Positions 25,645 through 33,751 of a DNA stretch of 64,000 nt are shown here, piece after piece. The notes under the pieces are model-generated. The model ran no database searches. It saw only the letters and a program-made list of their open reading frames with translations, and had not been told where the DNA came from. Position 1 is the first letter of the stretch, and each line of letters starts with the position of its first letter. Origin of the DNA: Candidatus Woesearchaeota archaeon (GTDB lineage Archaea; Nanobdellota; Nanobdellia; Woesearchaeales; SM23-78); the NCBI GenBank assembly GCA_016935175.1, contig JAFGRK010000018.1:1-64000 (forward strand). Reading direction: 5' to 3'. The position numbers and the translations under genes are program-made.

Positions 25645-27180
25645 TTAAGGGCATTCTCCCCTGAAGTAAGCCCATTCCTCGCACTCAACCCCGTTAGGAA
25701 GGATGCACATCCCTATCTGGCCCTCATTCTCATAGTCATCCCTTAGCTCAAGAGTGCCTCCTTGCTCTACGCAATAAGCAGAGGCGGGGTTGGCTAGTTG
25801 GGTTGAGCCTGTGCTTCCAGGGCTAGTGCTGCTAGTTTCATCAGTGATTTCTTCATCATTTCCTTCTGAGCCATCAATGGTGTTAGGGCACTCTCCCTCT
25901 GTCCAGTAAACAACTTTTTCGTCAGCGCAAGCAGTGCACTTGTTGCCATAGGTTTGGGCGCAAGGATAAGCTAAGCACTGTATGCTTGAGTCAAACCATC
26001 CGCATACAGGCATGTATTCCTTGGTGCAGGCTTCGGGTCTTGGCTCTGTGCAGTAATTCTTTAAAGTTTCTGCTTCGCATAAGCTGCAAAGCTCCTGATT
26101 CAATTCAAGATTATGTTCGCACATCCTTGCATAGCCGAAGCTGTCTTCACAGAACTCGATGATCGTCTCATAATCGGATTTTCCCTTTCCGATGCAGTCG
26201 GCTGCGCAGTTGCAAGGGGTTTCCAGATCGTCGCACACTCCGTCGCCACAGCGGATGCAAGTTCCAATCGGGTTGCCGCTCATCATTCCCGTACCATAGC
26301 ATTTATCAGCAACAGAGATATCAGTGTCCGTGCCTGATTGCCACTCTGTCAGCCCGTCGCAACAGTGCTCGGGAAATTTGTCCTTATATACCCATGAGAA
26401 ACTCTCCCCTTCCTCTGCACATTTCTTCAATGAGCACTCTCCCTGAACATAGCTGTCTATATTCCTGCTAGCGCATGCAGAGCATTTATTGCCATAAGTA
26501 ACCCCATCATCTCCGCACACAGGCATGTACTCCATTGTGCATATCTCTGCTGCTTTCTCTTCCTCTGTGCACACATGGGCTTCAGGGCATTCTCCCCTGA
26601 AATAAGCCCATTCCTCGCATTCCACGCCCGAGGGAAGGATGCAGTAGCCTACCTGACCTTCAGCTTCATCCCTGATATCCAAGGTACCTCCCTGCTCTTC
26701 ACAGTAGACAGAAGCAGGATTAGGCATGCCTACTCCTCCAGGGCAAGGGAAGAACTCACAGTTATTATAAGGATCCCTTCCGACTGCTGAGCCATCAGGG
26801 CATACCTTAGCATCTTCTGTGCAAGCAATAGCTTCTTCCTTTATCTCCCAATCCCTAAGGCTTACTTGGAATCTTTCCTGGTTGTCATTCCTTTGTAATT
26901 CCACATCAAAGCAACCAACGCACCTTAATGTCTCTACTTCAATAACCGTTACAGGATAGCTAAGGGGTGCGACTGCTATCTTAGCAGCCTTTGCCTGGCT
27001 CTCATCAAGCTCCCAAGACCTGGTGCATGCGCCAATATCAGCATCCCAGCTGTAGCCTGCGCTTTCAATGCATCCGTGCTCGTCCTTGTCATTGCCAACT
27101 ATTGGGCCTGGCTGGTATGTGCAGCCTATTATTGCTATCATTGCTACAATCAATCCTGCAATCAAAAGTTGTGTTTTCAT
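25645..27180 (-). CDS. Secreted lipoprotein-like protein with Kazal-type and DUF333 domains
   Basis: A 511-residue protein. The signal peptide ends in the lipobox-like AIIGC, with the modified Cys at 20. Two DUF333-type segments (NPASVYCEEQGGTL and NPASAYCVEQGGTL, each ending EEWAYFRGEC) enclose two Kazal-like inhibitor segments (MEYMPVCGDDGVTYGNKC and a longer variant with TYGNKCTAC) and a CGDGVCDDLE Cys-rich unit. A Ser/Thr/Glu-rich linker precedes the last DUF333. It is probably an extracellular anchored protease-inhibitor-like or binding protein. GCGAGGTGA precedes the ATG, with a TATA-like ATTTAAATAC near 27240-27250. Confidence 0.85.
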   Translation of the reverse strand: MKTQLLIAGLIVAMIAIIGCTYQPGPIVGNDKDEHGCIESAGYSWDADIGACTRSWELDESQAKAAKIAVAPLSYPVTVIEVETLRCVGCFDVELQRNDNQERFQVSLRDWEIKEEAIACTEDAKVCPDGSAVGRDPYNNCEFFPCPGGVGMPNPASVYCEEQGGTLDIRDEAEGQVGYCILPSGVECEEWAYFRGECPEAHVCTEEEKAAEICTMEYMPVCGDDGVTYGNKCSACASRNIDSYVQGECSLKKCAEEGESFSWVYKDKFPEHCCDGLTEWQSGTDTDISVADKCYGTGMMSGNPIGTCIRCGDGVCDDLETPCNCAADCIGKGKSDYETIIEFCEDSFGYARMCEHNLELNQELCSLCEAETLKNYCTEPRPEACTKEYMPVCGWFDSSIQCLAYPCAQTYGNKCTACADEKVVYWTEGECPNTIDGSEGNDEEITDETSSTSPGSTGSTQLANPASAYCVEQGGTLELRDDYENEGQIGMCILPNGVECEEWAYFRGECP

Positions 27181-27274
27181 TTGTTTTTCACCTCGCTTTT
27201 ATGCGAAAATATGCTCTTAATAGCATAGTAGGAATTACTAAGTATTTAAATATGTTTTAGTCTACAAACCAAGT

Positions 27275-27320
27275 TGAAGCTATGATAAGGCTAATTCCGG
27301 GATTTATGCTTAGCTTCAAG
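27275..27320. promoter_or_regulatory. Inverted repeat upstream of the winged-helix gene
   Basis: TTGAAGCTA (27275-27283) and TAGCTTCAA (27312-27320) form a perfect 9-bp inverted repeat with a 28-nt gap. It lies between the divergent lipoprotein and winged-helix promoters, so it may be an operator for either gene. Confidence 0.45.
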
Positions 27321-27343
27321 CTAGATTGCAACCATATAAACCT

Positions 27344-27353
27344 TTAAATATAT
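27344..27353 (+). promoter_or_regulatory. TATA box of the winged-helix regulator gene
   Basis: TTTAAATATA is centred about 26 nt before ATG 27374, indicating a leaderless message and deciding the start. Confidence 0.6.
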
Positions 27354-27373
27354 GCATATCTTTCTTAACTACC

Positions 27374-28174
27374 ATGGCAAAAGACCCATTTTTACTGGTA
27401 TCATTGGAGGAGAACGAGTCCAAGGCATTGGCGCAAGTTATGAGCAATGACACTGCAAGGAAGATACTTGATTTTTTAAGCAAGGATGAGTCAGCCACAG
27501 AGACAGACATTGCGAATAAATTAAAGGTGCCATTGTCAACAGTGCACTATAATTTACAGGCGCTTGTAAAAGCTAACCTTGTCAAAGCAGAGGAATTCCA
27601 TTATTCTGAAAAAGGAAAGGAAGTATTGCATTATTCTCTTGCCAACAAGCTAATCATAATTGCTCCTAAGAATACTAGGACTGAGAGCTTTAGGGACAAG
27701 CTCAGGGGCATACTGCCCGTAGCACTCATAACCCTGGCTGTAGGAGCAGTAATCCAATTATTGAATAAGTTCATGTTCAGGGCAGGAGAGGCAGGGGCCA
27801 AGCTGATGGCAGCAGCCCCTAGTGCAATGCCAATGGCAGCTGATTATGCAGCCAGAGGCGCAGGAGGAGTTGCAGAGCAGGCAATAGAGAAGGCAGCAGT
27901 GCCAGTGGCAGAGGAAGCAGGGGGCTTGATGATGACTGCAGCAAGCGACTCGGCAGAAATGCTTGTAGAGAATGCTACCAATATAACCCAGAACATCACT
28001 GAGACTGTGGCTGAAGTTGTTAATGAAGTGGCTGAGCCGATAGCCAGGCCAGTCGTGCAGGTAATCCAGCAGACGCCGCCAACCAACATCGCGATGTGGT
28101 TCTTGATAGGCGCAGGATTCACAATTGTGCTCCTAATAATCTGGTATTGGTTTGTGACCAGGAAGAAGGCGTAA
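27374..28174 (+). CDS. Membrane-anchored winged-helix (ArsR-like) regulator
   Basis: About 266 residues. An N-terminal winged helix-turn-helix (residues 10-80; TETDIANKLKVPLSTVHYNLQALVKANLV is the recognition region, quoted as TETDIANKL / STVHYNLQALV) is of ArsR type. A helix ILPVALITLAVGAVIQLL follows at about 108, then an Ala/Glu-rich extracytoplasmic stretch with sequons, and a C-terminal helix ending WYWFVTRKKA. DNA-binding domains tied to the membrane are known in archaea and suggest envelope signal sensing. ATG 27374 is chosen by TATA position; upstream in-frame codons would lie inside the promoter. The signal and target genes are unknown. Confidence 0.8.
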   Translation: MAKDPFLLVSLEENESKALAQVMSNDTARKILDFLSKDESATETDIANKLKVPLSTVHYNLQALVKANLVKAEEFHYSEKGKEVLHYSLANKLIIIAPKNTRTESFRDKLRGILPVALITLAVGAVIQLLNKFMFRAGEAGAKLMAAAPSAMPMAADYAARGAGGVAEQAIEKAAVPVAEEAGGLMMTAASDSAEMLVENATNITQNITETVAEVVNEVAEPIARPVVQVIQQTPPTNIAMWFLIGAGFTIVLLIIWYWFVTRKKA

Positions 28175-28257
28175 GTTTTCTGGATTTCTTATCTTTTTTG
28201 CGAAAAATCATAATAGCATTATATTAACCACAGTGTTTCATAATATGTTCAGAAACA

Positions 28258-28288
28258 TTTAAATATACTTCGGTATACTGTGGTATAC
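28258..28288 (+). promoter_or_regulatory. Promoter and phased operator-like repeats of the toxin-antitoxin pair
   Basis: TTTAAATATA (28258-28267) is the TATA box for the ATG at 28290. TATAC occurs at 28264, 28274 and 28284, exactly 10 bp apart, twice as the palindrome GTATAC. Face-of-helix spacing suits cooperative binding by a ribbon-helix-helix antitoxin, the usual autoregulation of such modules (inference). Confidence 0.6.
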
Positions 28289-28289
28289 T

Positions 28290-28529
28290 ATGAGCGACAC
28301 AACCATAAAAGTGCATGACGACACCAAGTCAGAGCTTGACAGCTTCAGGGAATACAAGAATGAGAGCTATGATGAAGTAATCAAGAAAGTGCTTTACATA
28401 GCTAAGAATGTGAAAGACAAGCCTGAGCTGAGCAAGGAGACTGTTGAAGCCATAGAGAAAGCCAGGGAAAGGATAAGAAAAGGGAAGTTTGTCACAGAAG
28501 CCGAAGCACGCAAGAGGCTAGGGCTGTGA
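28290..28529 (+). CDS. Antitoxin of a RelBE-like module
   Basis: A 79-residue protein. The N-terminal strand TIKVHDDTKSEL and helix YDEVIKKVLY fit a ribbon-helix-helix DNA-binding fold of VapB/RelB-type archaeal antitoxins, and the charged C-terminal helix would wrap the toxin. The toxin start overlaps its stop (GTGA), giving translational coupling. Phased TATAC repeats overlap its promoter. Confidence 0.82.
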   Translation: MSDTTIKVHDDTKSELDSFREYKNESYDEVIKKVLYIAKNVKDKPELSKETVEAIEKARERIRKGKFVTEAEARKRLGL

Positions 28530-28774
28530 ATTATGAACTAATAATAGATGAAGAAGCAATAAGGTTCCTGGAAAAGCAAGAGAGAAATATCAGGAGAAGA
28601 ATCTTCTCTAAGCTGCAACAGGCAAAGAAAAATCCCCAGCACTACTTCCAAAGGCTTGAAGGCAGGCTAGACTACAAGCTAAGAGTCGGCCATTACAGGG
28701 TGATAGCAGACATAACAGCCAATAAGATAATGGTAACGCTCATAAGGCACAGGAAGGATGTTTATAAGAGGTGA
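28526..28774 (+). CDS. relE: RelE/ParE-family toxin
   Basis: An 82-residue toxin of the RelE/ParE superfamily, usually a ribosome-dependent mRNA endonuclease. Typical are the opening YELIIDEEAIRFLEK, the PQHYFQRLEG segment, LDYKLRVGHYRVIAD and the terminal RHRKDVYKR with basic and Tyr catalytic-type residues. It starts at GTG 28526 inside the antitoxin stop. Confidence 0.9.
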   Translation: MNYELIIDEEAIRFLEKQERNIRRRIFSKLQQAKKNPQHYFQRLEGRLDYKLRVGHYRVIADITANKIMVTLIRHRKDVYKR

Positions 28775-28778
28775 GTTC

Positions 28779-28842
28779 GCAGATTTATGATTCTACTCCT
28801 AGTCATCTGGTGTTGGTTTGTGACGAGGAAGGGGAAGTGGGC
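28779..28842 (+). pseudogene. Degenerate copy of the 3' end of the winged-helix regulator gene
   Basis: About 64 nt after the toxin resemble the last 63 nt of the regulator gene (28113-28175): both contain ATCTGGT-TTGGTTTGTGAC and would encode a VIWCWFVTRK-like helix end. The stop codon is lost and there is no upstream coding part. It suggests that the toxin-antitoxin pair lies within or beside a decayed second copy of the regulator. Confidence 0.6.
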
Positions 28843-28866
28843 ATTCTTGGGATGTTGTTATTTATT

Positions 28867-30297
28867 TCACCCAGGTTTTGCTTTTCTGGAAAATGAAATA
28901 AACAATATGATCAAAGTACAAATAATCGCAAAGTATGGGAATATAAACCCATAATCAACATAAAATGTGTGTTTTTTAATAGGCATAACATTTCCAATTG
29001 CAGTGCCGGTTTTTCCCAAGCCTATGTTTTGAGTTATCCTCCCTTTCGGATCAATTATTTGAGAGATTCCTGATGTAGTTGTTCTTGCTATAAACCTTCC
29101 ATTTTCAACAGCTCGCATAGAAGTCATGGCAGAGTGCTGCAAATGCTGCGTTTTGCTCCAATCCATTGCATCGTAAGTGGGAATAAACAGCATTTCTGCG
29201 CCATTTTTAACTATGTTTCTTGCTACATAACTGTAATCCGCATCATAGCAGATAAAAATTCCGATATTCCCATGTTCGGTCTGGAAAACCGAATATTCTT
29301 TTCCAGGGTCTCCATCATTAAAGAATTGAATAGGATTCATCTTATAATATCTACCTGAAATTTCTCCTGAAGGATTAATTAAATAGGCACTGTTGTAATA
29401 ACCTAATTTACCATCGTCATTCTTATCTTTGCTGCCAACAATCATGTATGCTGAATATTTTATAGTAATATTCTGGATTTCTTTCAATAAAAGCTCATCT
29501 TCATTTAGATAAGTAGGCAAGGCGTATTCGGGCAACAGGATGAAGTCAACATCAGTGTTGAGTGTATTTATCAGACTTCTATATGCGCGGAATTCAGATG
29601 ATTCATCTTGAACAAGAGCAACTTTTACCTCAGGGGAATAATTCTCATTCATATAGTATATTCCAGAGGAAATAATTGCCAATATAATTACTAATACGGA
29701 GGCGCCAACCGCAATCTTTTCTTTAGTACTATCATTATTGACAAATAAATAAACAATAAAAGAATTTATGAAAATTATCAACGCTGTAATGCCGTACTGG
29801 CCAAGAATGCTTGAAAATTGAAGTGCGGGTAAAAAATTATGTTGGCTGTAGCCTATATTCATCCATGAGAATTTTAATATCCAGAATTCTGATTTAACAA
29901 ATTCAATTGCAGTCCAAATAATTGCTGGTGAAAGCAGGATCACCCATCTTGATTTTAGCTTGTTATAAACATAACTTAGGCAATATGCAAAAAAATAAGG
30001 ATACACACACAATACTAGAAGCAAAAAGAGGCCAAACCAACCAAAAATATGATACACCCAGTGGAGAGTTCCAAAATAAAATACTATGCCAAATACAAAC
30101 CCTGTTACTGGAGCTTCATCATATAATATGCCAAATATCTTTTTATGCTCGAAAGGAGTAATTATGATGGCGTATAACAAAGGAGCTAGTGCAACCCAGA
30201 TTAGGAAAGATAAATTGTACGGGGGAAATGATAATATGCAAAGAATTCCAGACAACGCTGCAAGTAAAAACGGGTTTTTTAATGCCTTTTTATCCAT
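28867..30297 (-). CDS. lnt: Apolipoprotein N-acyltransferase-like membrane protein
   Basis: A 476-residue protein. Six or so N-terminal helices (residues 10-215) precede a nitrilase-type domain (about 225-450) and a final helix (about 451-470). The catalytic triad of the nitrilase/Lnt family is visible: Glu in LLPEYALP, Lys in YYKMNPIQF, Cys in FICYDADY. Lnt acylates the N-terminal Cys of lipoproteins in Gram-negative bacteria; in an archaeon the substrate would be unclear, though a lipobox protein is encoded nearby. Its codons look clearly more A/T-rich than those of the neighbours, consistent with recent transfer. Confidence 0.85.
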   Translation of the reverse strand: MDKKALKNPFLLAALSGILCILSFPPYNLSFLIWVALAPLLYAIIITPFEHKKIFGILYDEAPVTGFVFGIVFYFGTLHWVYHIFGWFGLFLLLVLCVYPYFFAYCLSYVYNKLKSRWVILLSPAIIWTAIEFVKSEFWILKFSWMNIGYSQHNFLPALQFSSILGQYGITALIIFINSFIVYLFVNNDSTKEKIAVGASVLVIILAIISSGIYYMNENYSPEVKVALVQDESSEFRAYRSLINTLNTDVDFILLPEYALPTYLNEDELLLKEIQNITIKYSAYMIVGSKDKNDDGKLGYYNSAYLINPSGEISGRYYKMNPIQFFNDGDPGKEYSVFQTEHGNIGIFICYDADYSYVARNIVKNGAEMLFIPTYDAMDWSKTQHLQHSAMTSMRAVENGRFIARTTTSGISQIIDPKGRITQNIGLGKTGTAIGNVMPIKKHTFYVDYGFIFPYFAIICTLIILFISFSRKAKPG

Positions 30298-30352
30298 CAG
30301 TTTATCATTCTAGTTTAAGAATATAAATTTTTCTAGTTAATTTATTTATCCC

Positions 30353-31204
30353 CTACGCCCTCATCGCTGCATAGAATGTGTCGAATATGGGCATGTCTGT
30401 GGTGATGCTTATGAAGTCATAGCCTAGGTGCTCGCATGTGCTCTTGATGGCGTGGATGTGGTATTCTATCTTATCACGGTAGCCCTTGATGAGCCTGTTG
30501 CTGATGAAGGTCCTTAGCTTGCTGTGCAGCTCGCTATCCTCTAGTATCATATCCCCGTACATGGGCAGCTTCCTCTCATCAGGGTCTAATACTTGGATGG
30601 CTACTACTTCATGCTTGGTATACCTAGCCAGCACGTTTTTTATGTCCTCCAGGTCGTACAGGAAGTCCGATATGATCACTATGAAGCTCTTGCTGTGCAT
30701 ATACTTCTTGTACTCATCAAGAGTCTTCCCTAGCTCTGACTTGCCTTCAACCTTTAGCTTCTCAAGCATTCCTAGGATGTTGAGCAGCTGGTTCATCCCC
30801 TTTCTCGCCCTGAGATAATTCAGCTCATCTGAGAAGGTTGAGAAGTTAAACTTCTCATTGTTCCTAAGGGCCATGTAGGCAAATCCCATTCCTATCATGC
30901 TTGCATAGTCAAATTTGCTTATCTTCCTGCCGTACTTCATGCTGCCGCTAGCATCAACTATGATATGCACTGTCATGTTCCTCTCTTCTTCGAACTGCTT
31001 GACAAAGAACTTGTCAGTCCTGGAATAAATCTTCCAGTCTATAGCCCTGAAATCATCTCCAGGCACATAATCCTTATAGTCTGCGAATATCAGACCGTGG
31101 CCTAGCGCCCTGCTCTGCCTTTCCCCGTGGAACCTGGACAATACTCTTCTTTTCAGGATTATATTGAACCTGTCCAGCTCTTTTAGGAATGATATGTCAA
31201 TCAT
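30353..31204 (-). CDS. DUF58 protein with VWA-like domain
   Basis: About 283 residues. The DUF58 signature GLIFADYKDYVPGDDFRAIDWKIYSRT-type segment (DYVPGDDFRAIDW seen) precedes a MIDAS-type motif DASGSMKYG. The family typically works with a MoxR ATPase, encoded just upstream on the same strand. The open frame runs to 31267, but ATG 31204 (MIDISFLKEL) fits the family and excludes the structured repeat upstream. Last gene of the six-gene VWA operon. Confidence 0.88.
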   Translation of the reverse strand: MIDISFLKELDRFNIILKRRVLSRFHGERQSRALGHGLIFADYKDYVPGDDFRAIDWKIYSRTDKFFVKQFEEERNMTVHIIVDASGSMKYGRKISKFDYASMIGMGFAYMALRNNEKFNFSTFSDELNYLRARKGMNQLLNILGMLEKLKVEGKSELGKTLDEYKKYMHSKSFIVIISDFLYDLEDIKNVLARYTKHEVVAIQVLDPDERKLPMYGDMILEDSELHSKLRTFISNRLIKGYRDKIEYHIHAIKSTCEHLGYDFISITTDMPIFDTFYAAMRA

Positions 31205-31219
31205 TTTTTCAGCTCTTGC

Positions 31220-31332
31220 AAAAAGCCGCCAGCCGGAGCCCGGAGGGCGCGTCCCCACCGGCAGCAACCACTGTGCAAATCACTCGCAAATGCTCGTGAT
31301 GTTGCAGCAGTTGCAGGTTGCGGCGGCTTTTT
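31220..31332 (+). repeat. Structured dispersed element, copy R1 (candidate ncRNA family)
   Basis: Closing stem AAAAGCCGCC (31221-31230) pairs with GGCGGCTTTT (31322-31331). Inside are a short G/C hairpin (GCCGG/CCGGC, 31232-31262) and a long hairpin (GCAACC at 31264 with GGTTGC ending 31321, then ACTG/CAGT, TGCAA/TTGCA and ATCAC/GTGAT) capped by loop TCGCAAATGCTC. The same architecture and loop occur at 38215 and 60004. It lies between the moxR and DUF58 genes. The T-rich right end resembles a terminator. Confidence 0.75.
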
Positions 31333-31348
31333 TGGTGACTTTTTTTGC

Positions 31349-32308
31349 CTAATTTTTCAATAGCTCCTTTATCACATCATCAGCTGTCTTACCGTCTCGC
31401 TCCGCCTTGAAGTTAAGTATTATCCTATGCCTGAGCACTGGGTAGGCCATGTCTTCTATGTCCTTTGCGCTCACGTATTTCCTGCCGTTAAGCAAGGCTT
31501 TTGCTTTTGCAGCCAAGATGAGGCCGATGCTAGCCCTTGGGCTTGCTCCGTACTCTATAAGGTCCTTTGCAGTCCTGGTCTTGGCCACAACCTCCAATGC
31601 CCTTTTCTTTATGTCATCTGCTATAGGCACTTGCCTTGTAAGCTGCTGCAACAGCACAAGTGATTCCTTGCTTAATAATGACTTGACTTCTCGCACCGCT
31701 TCCTCCTTGGTGAACCTGTTGATTATTTCCATCTCATCATCAAACTTAGGGTAAGCCACCAGTATCTTTAGCAAGAACCTGTCTACCTGGGCTTCTGGCA
31801 AAGGGTAGGTACCTTCCATATCTATGGGGTTCTGGGTTGCTAGCACAAAGAAAGGGGCTTCTAATGGGAAAGTCTGGTTTCCCACTGTGACTTGCTTTTC
31901 CTGCATAGCCTCTAGCAACGCTGACTGCGTCTTGGGTGTTGCCCTGTTGATCTCATCGGCTAGGATTATGTTGGCAAAGATAGGGCCTTTCTGGAACCTG
32001 AACATCTTCTTGCCCTTATCCTCTTCAATGACATAGGTTCCTATGATGTCGCTGGGCATGAGGTCAGGAGTGTTCTGTATCCTGCTGAACTTCAAGTCTA
32101 ACACACTGGAGATGGTCTTTACCATGGTAGTCTTTCCCAAGCCAGGATAGCTCTCCAATAATGCATTGGCATCGCAGAGTATTGCTATCAATACCTGCTC
32201 TATGACTTCTTCCTGCCCGACTATGACTTTGCTTATCTCTTTTGTGACATTGCTGAAAGTCTCCTTGAGCTTCTCAATGTTGCGCACGTTCTCGATGTTC
32301 TTAACCAT
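31349..32308 (-). CDS. MoxR-family AAA+ ATPase
   Basis: A protein of about 319 residues. Walker A is YPGLGKTT, Walker B ILADEINRA with sensor/arginine region TPKTQSALLEAMQEKQV, and the MoxR landmark LATQNPIDMEGTYPLPEAQVDRF is present (quoted in part). MoxR ATPases act as chaperones that mature or regulate VWA-domain partners, here the co-directional DUF58 and BatA-like proteins. ATG 32308 follows GGGAGGCGAG; the in-frame ATG six codons earlier contains that site and was rejected. Confidence 0.93.
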   Translation of the reverse strand: MVKNIENVRNIEKLKETFSNVTKEISKVIVGQEEVIEQVLIAILCDANALLESYPGLGKTTMVKTISSVLDLKFSRIQNTPDLMPSDIIGTYVIEEDKGKKMFRFQKGPIFANIILADEINRATPKTQSALLEAMQEKQVTVGNQTFPLEAPFFVLATQNPIDMEGTYPLPEAQVDRFLLKILVAYPKFDDEMEIINRFTKEEAVREVKSLLSKESLVLLQQLTRQVPIADDIKKRALEVVAKTRTAKDLIEYGASPRASIGLILAAKAKALLNGRKYVSAKDIEDMAYPVLRHRIILNFKAERDGKTADDVIKELLKN

Positions 32309-32358
32309 TTTCAACTCGCCTCCCATTACTATTTTGTTATTATCTTGCCACTTGCCTT

Positions 32359-33150
32359 TTATATGTCCTTTATCCTTTGAGTGTAATTAGCAGCCTGCTC
32401 TGCATCATCAAGCAGTTTCTGGCTGCTGAAAGCATCCGGATTTGCCCCTATCTCTTGCACCACCCCTCCTTGCCTCAAGGCCTCATCCTCTGCCTCGCTT
32501 ACCTGGGTGAAGTCTATCTTGCTCAGGCTAGGGTTCATGTTAAGGTCTATCTGGTCGTTGCCTAGCTTGGCAACACTGGCATCCCCGTATATGACCTCTG
32601 TCTCATTAAAGGCAAGCTCAGCCAGGCTGCCTTCTGCAAAAATCTCTTCTTTCCCTGGAATCATGAATCTGAGCTTGTCAAATGGTATGTCTATCTTTTC
32701 AAGGTCTATGCTAATAGCAGATACAAAAACTATGAGGAACACCAATGCCACAGCACTAATCACCCTTACGATAATCCTTCTGGAATCCATCAGGTTGCCT
32801 GTTGAGACTGTTTTCATCTTCCCTTTTAGCTCTTCAAAGAGCGCAGCCATCATGATGTTGTCCTGGCTCATGTTGTCATGGGCGGTCCTTAGCATCTCCT
32901 TTACCTGCGGGTTAGCATCCTCCATCTGCTTAAGCCTCATCCTCTTGATGTTAAGGCTCATGCTTATGAAAAAGAAAACCATGGCAAACACTCCTGGCAT
33001 AAGGATGATGTACAGCAGCCTGATGTTGAAGAATGATATCACAAAATAGGCTATGAGGAAAACCATGATGGCATCTAGGAAGCTGTTGATGAAGGCTACT
33101 TTTAGCATCTCACCCTTCACTTCTATGAACAATGACTTTATTCGATCCAT
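32359..33150 (-). CDS. Membrane protein of the MoxR/VWA operon
   Basis: A 263-residue protein with two helices at about 18-65 and one at about 127-147, a charged helical cytoplasmic segment between them (KRMRLKQMEDANPQVKEML) and an acidic C-terminal part of about 110 residues. No known family was recognised. It lies between the coiled-coil gene and moxR with gaps of about 50 nt, so it probably belongs to the same complex. Confidence 0.75.
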   Translation of the reverse strand: MDRIKSLFIEVKGEMLKVAFINSFLDAIMVFLIAYFVISFFNIRLLYIILMPGVFAMVFFFISMSLNIKRMRLKQMEDANPQVKEMLRTAHDNMSQDNIMMAALFEELKGKMKTVSTGNLMDSRRIIVRVISAVALVFLIVFVSAISIDLEKIDIPFDKLRFMIPGKEEIFAEGSLAELAFNETEVIYGDASVAKLGNDQIDLNMNPSLSKIDFTQVSEAEDEALRQGGVVQEIGANPDAFSSQKLLDDAEQAANYTQRIKDI

Positions 33151-33197
33151 CTTTATCCTTTACTAATCCATTGGAAAATCTATTCCTAAATCTGTTC

Positions 33198-33707
33198 TTA
33201 AATAAGGCAAGTACTATCTCCGTCATTGTCAACAAGGCATTTTACATCCTCTTTCAGGTTATCGACTTGCCTGTTAAGGGAGTTGACTTGGGAATTTAGC
33301 GAGCTTATAGTCCTGTTGAGCTCAATGATCTTGTTGTTGGCTTGGTCTATGCTCTTCTTGTAGCTTTCCATAAGCACAGTAGTCCTTGTCAGCTCTGCCT
33401 GGGTGCTTGTTAGCTCTGTTTTCTTCTTCTCAAGCTCAGCTGCCTTTTGCTCGTATAAGGTATCGTATTTGCGTATGTCAGTCTCTGTGCTATTAAGGTT
33501 TTTCAGGGTGTTGGAAAGCACTTCAGTGGTCAAGGAGAGGTTTTGCTCGCATATAGAGAGGCGGCTGGCTGTGGTTTCGAGCTCATTCTTCTTGTTCTTT
33601 AGGGTGTTCTGGTAATAGACACTGGCCCCGAGCATCCCGAGAAGAATTAGTATTATTATCATCAAAAGGAACATATTAAGCTTTTTTCCCATGAATCCTG
33701 AGCTCAT
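33198..33707 (-). CDS. Membrane-anchored coiled-coil protein of the VWA operon
   Basis: About 169 residues. One helix (MFLLMIIILILLGMLG) near the N-terminus is followed by about 120 residues of continuous coiled coil rich in Glu, Lys, Asn and Ser, ending in CLVDNDGDSTCLI with a Cys pair and a calcium-loop-like DNDGD. Several N-x-S/T sequons suggest the coil faces outside. ATG 33707 has AGGAGAGG at normal spacing; ATG 33716 would have none. Function not recognised. Confidence 0.75.
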   Translation of the reverse strand: MSSGFMGKKLNMFLLMIIILILLGMLGASVYYQNTLKNKKNELETTASRLSICEQNLSLTTEVLSNTLKNLNSTETDIRKYDTLYEQKAAELEKKKTELTSTQAELTRTTVLMESYKKSIDQANNKIIELNRTISSLNSQVNSLNRQVDNLKEDVKCLVDNDGDSTCLI

Positions 33708-33751
33708 ATAAATCATCCTCTCCTGTTTTTGAAAATTAACTGTTCTGAAAA

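Noticed and set aside
31220-31332. Integron attC site or tRNA gene as explanation for the structured elements
   Set aside because: The outer arms differ between copies and lack the RYYYAAC/GTTRRRY core ends; no integrase gene or cassette pattern is present. No copy has a T-loop, acceptor CCA-type end or anticodon arm of normal size.
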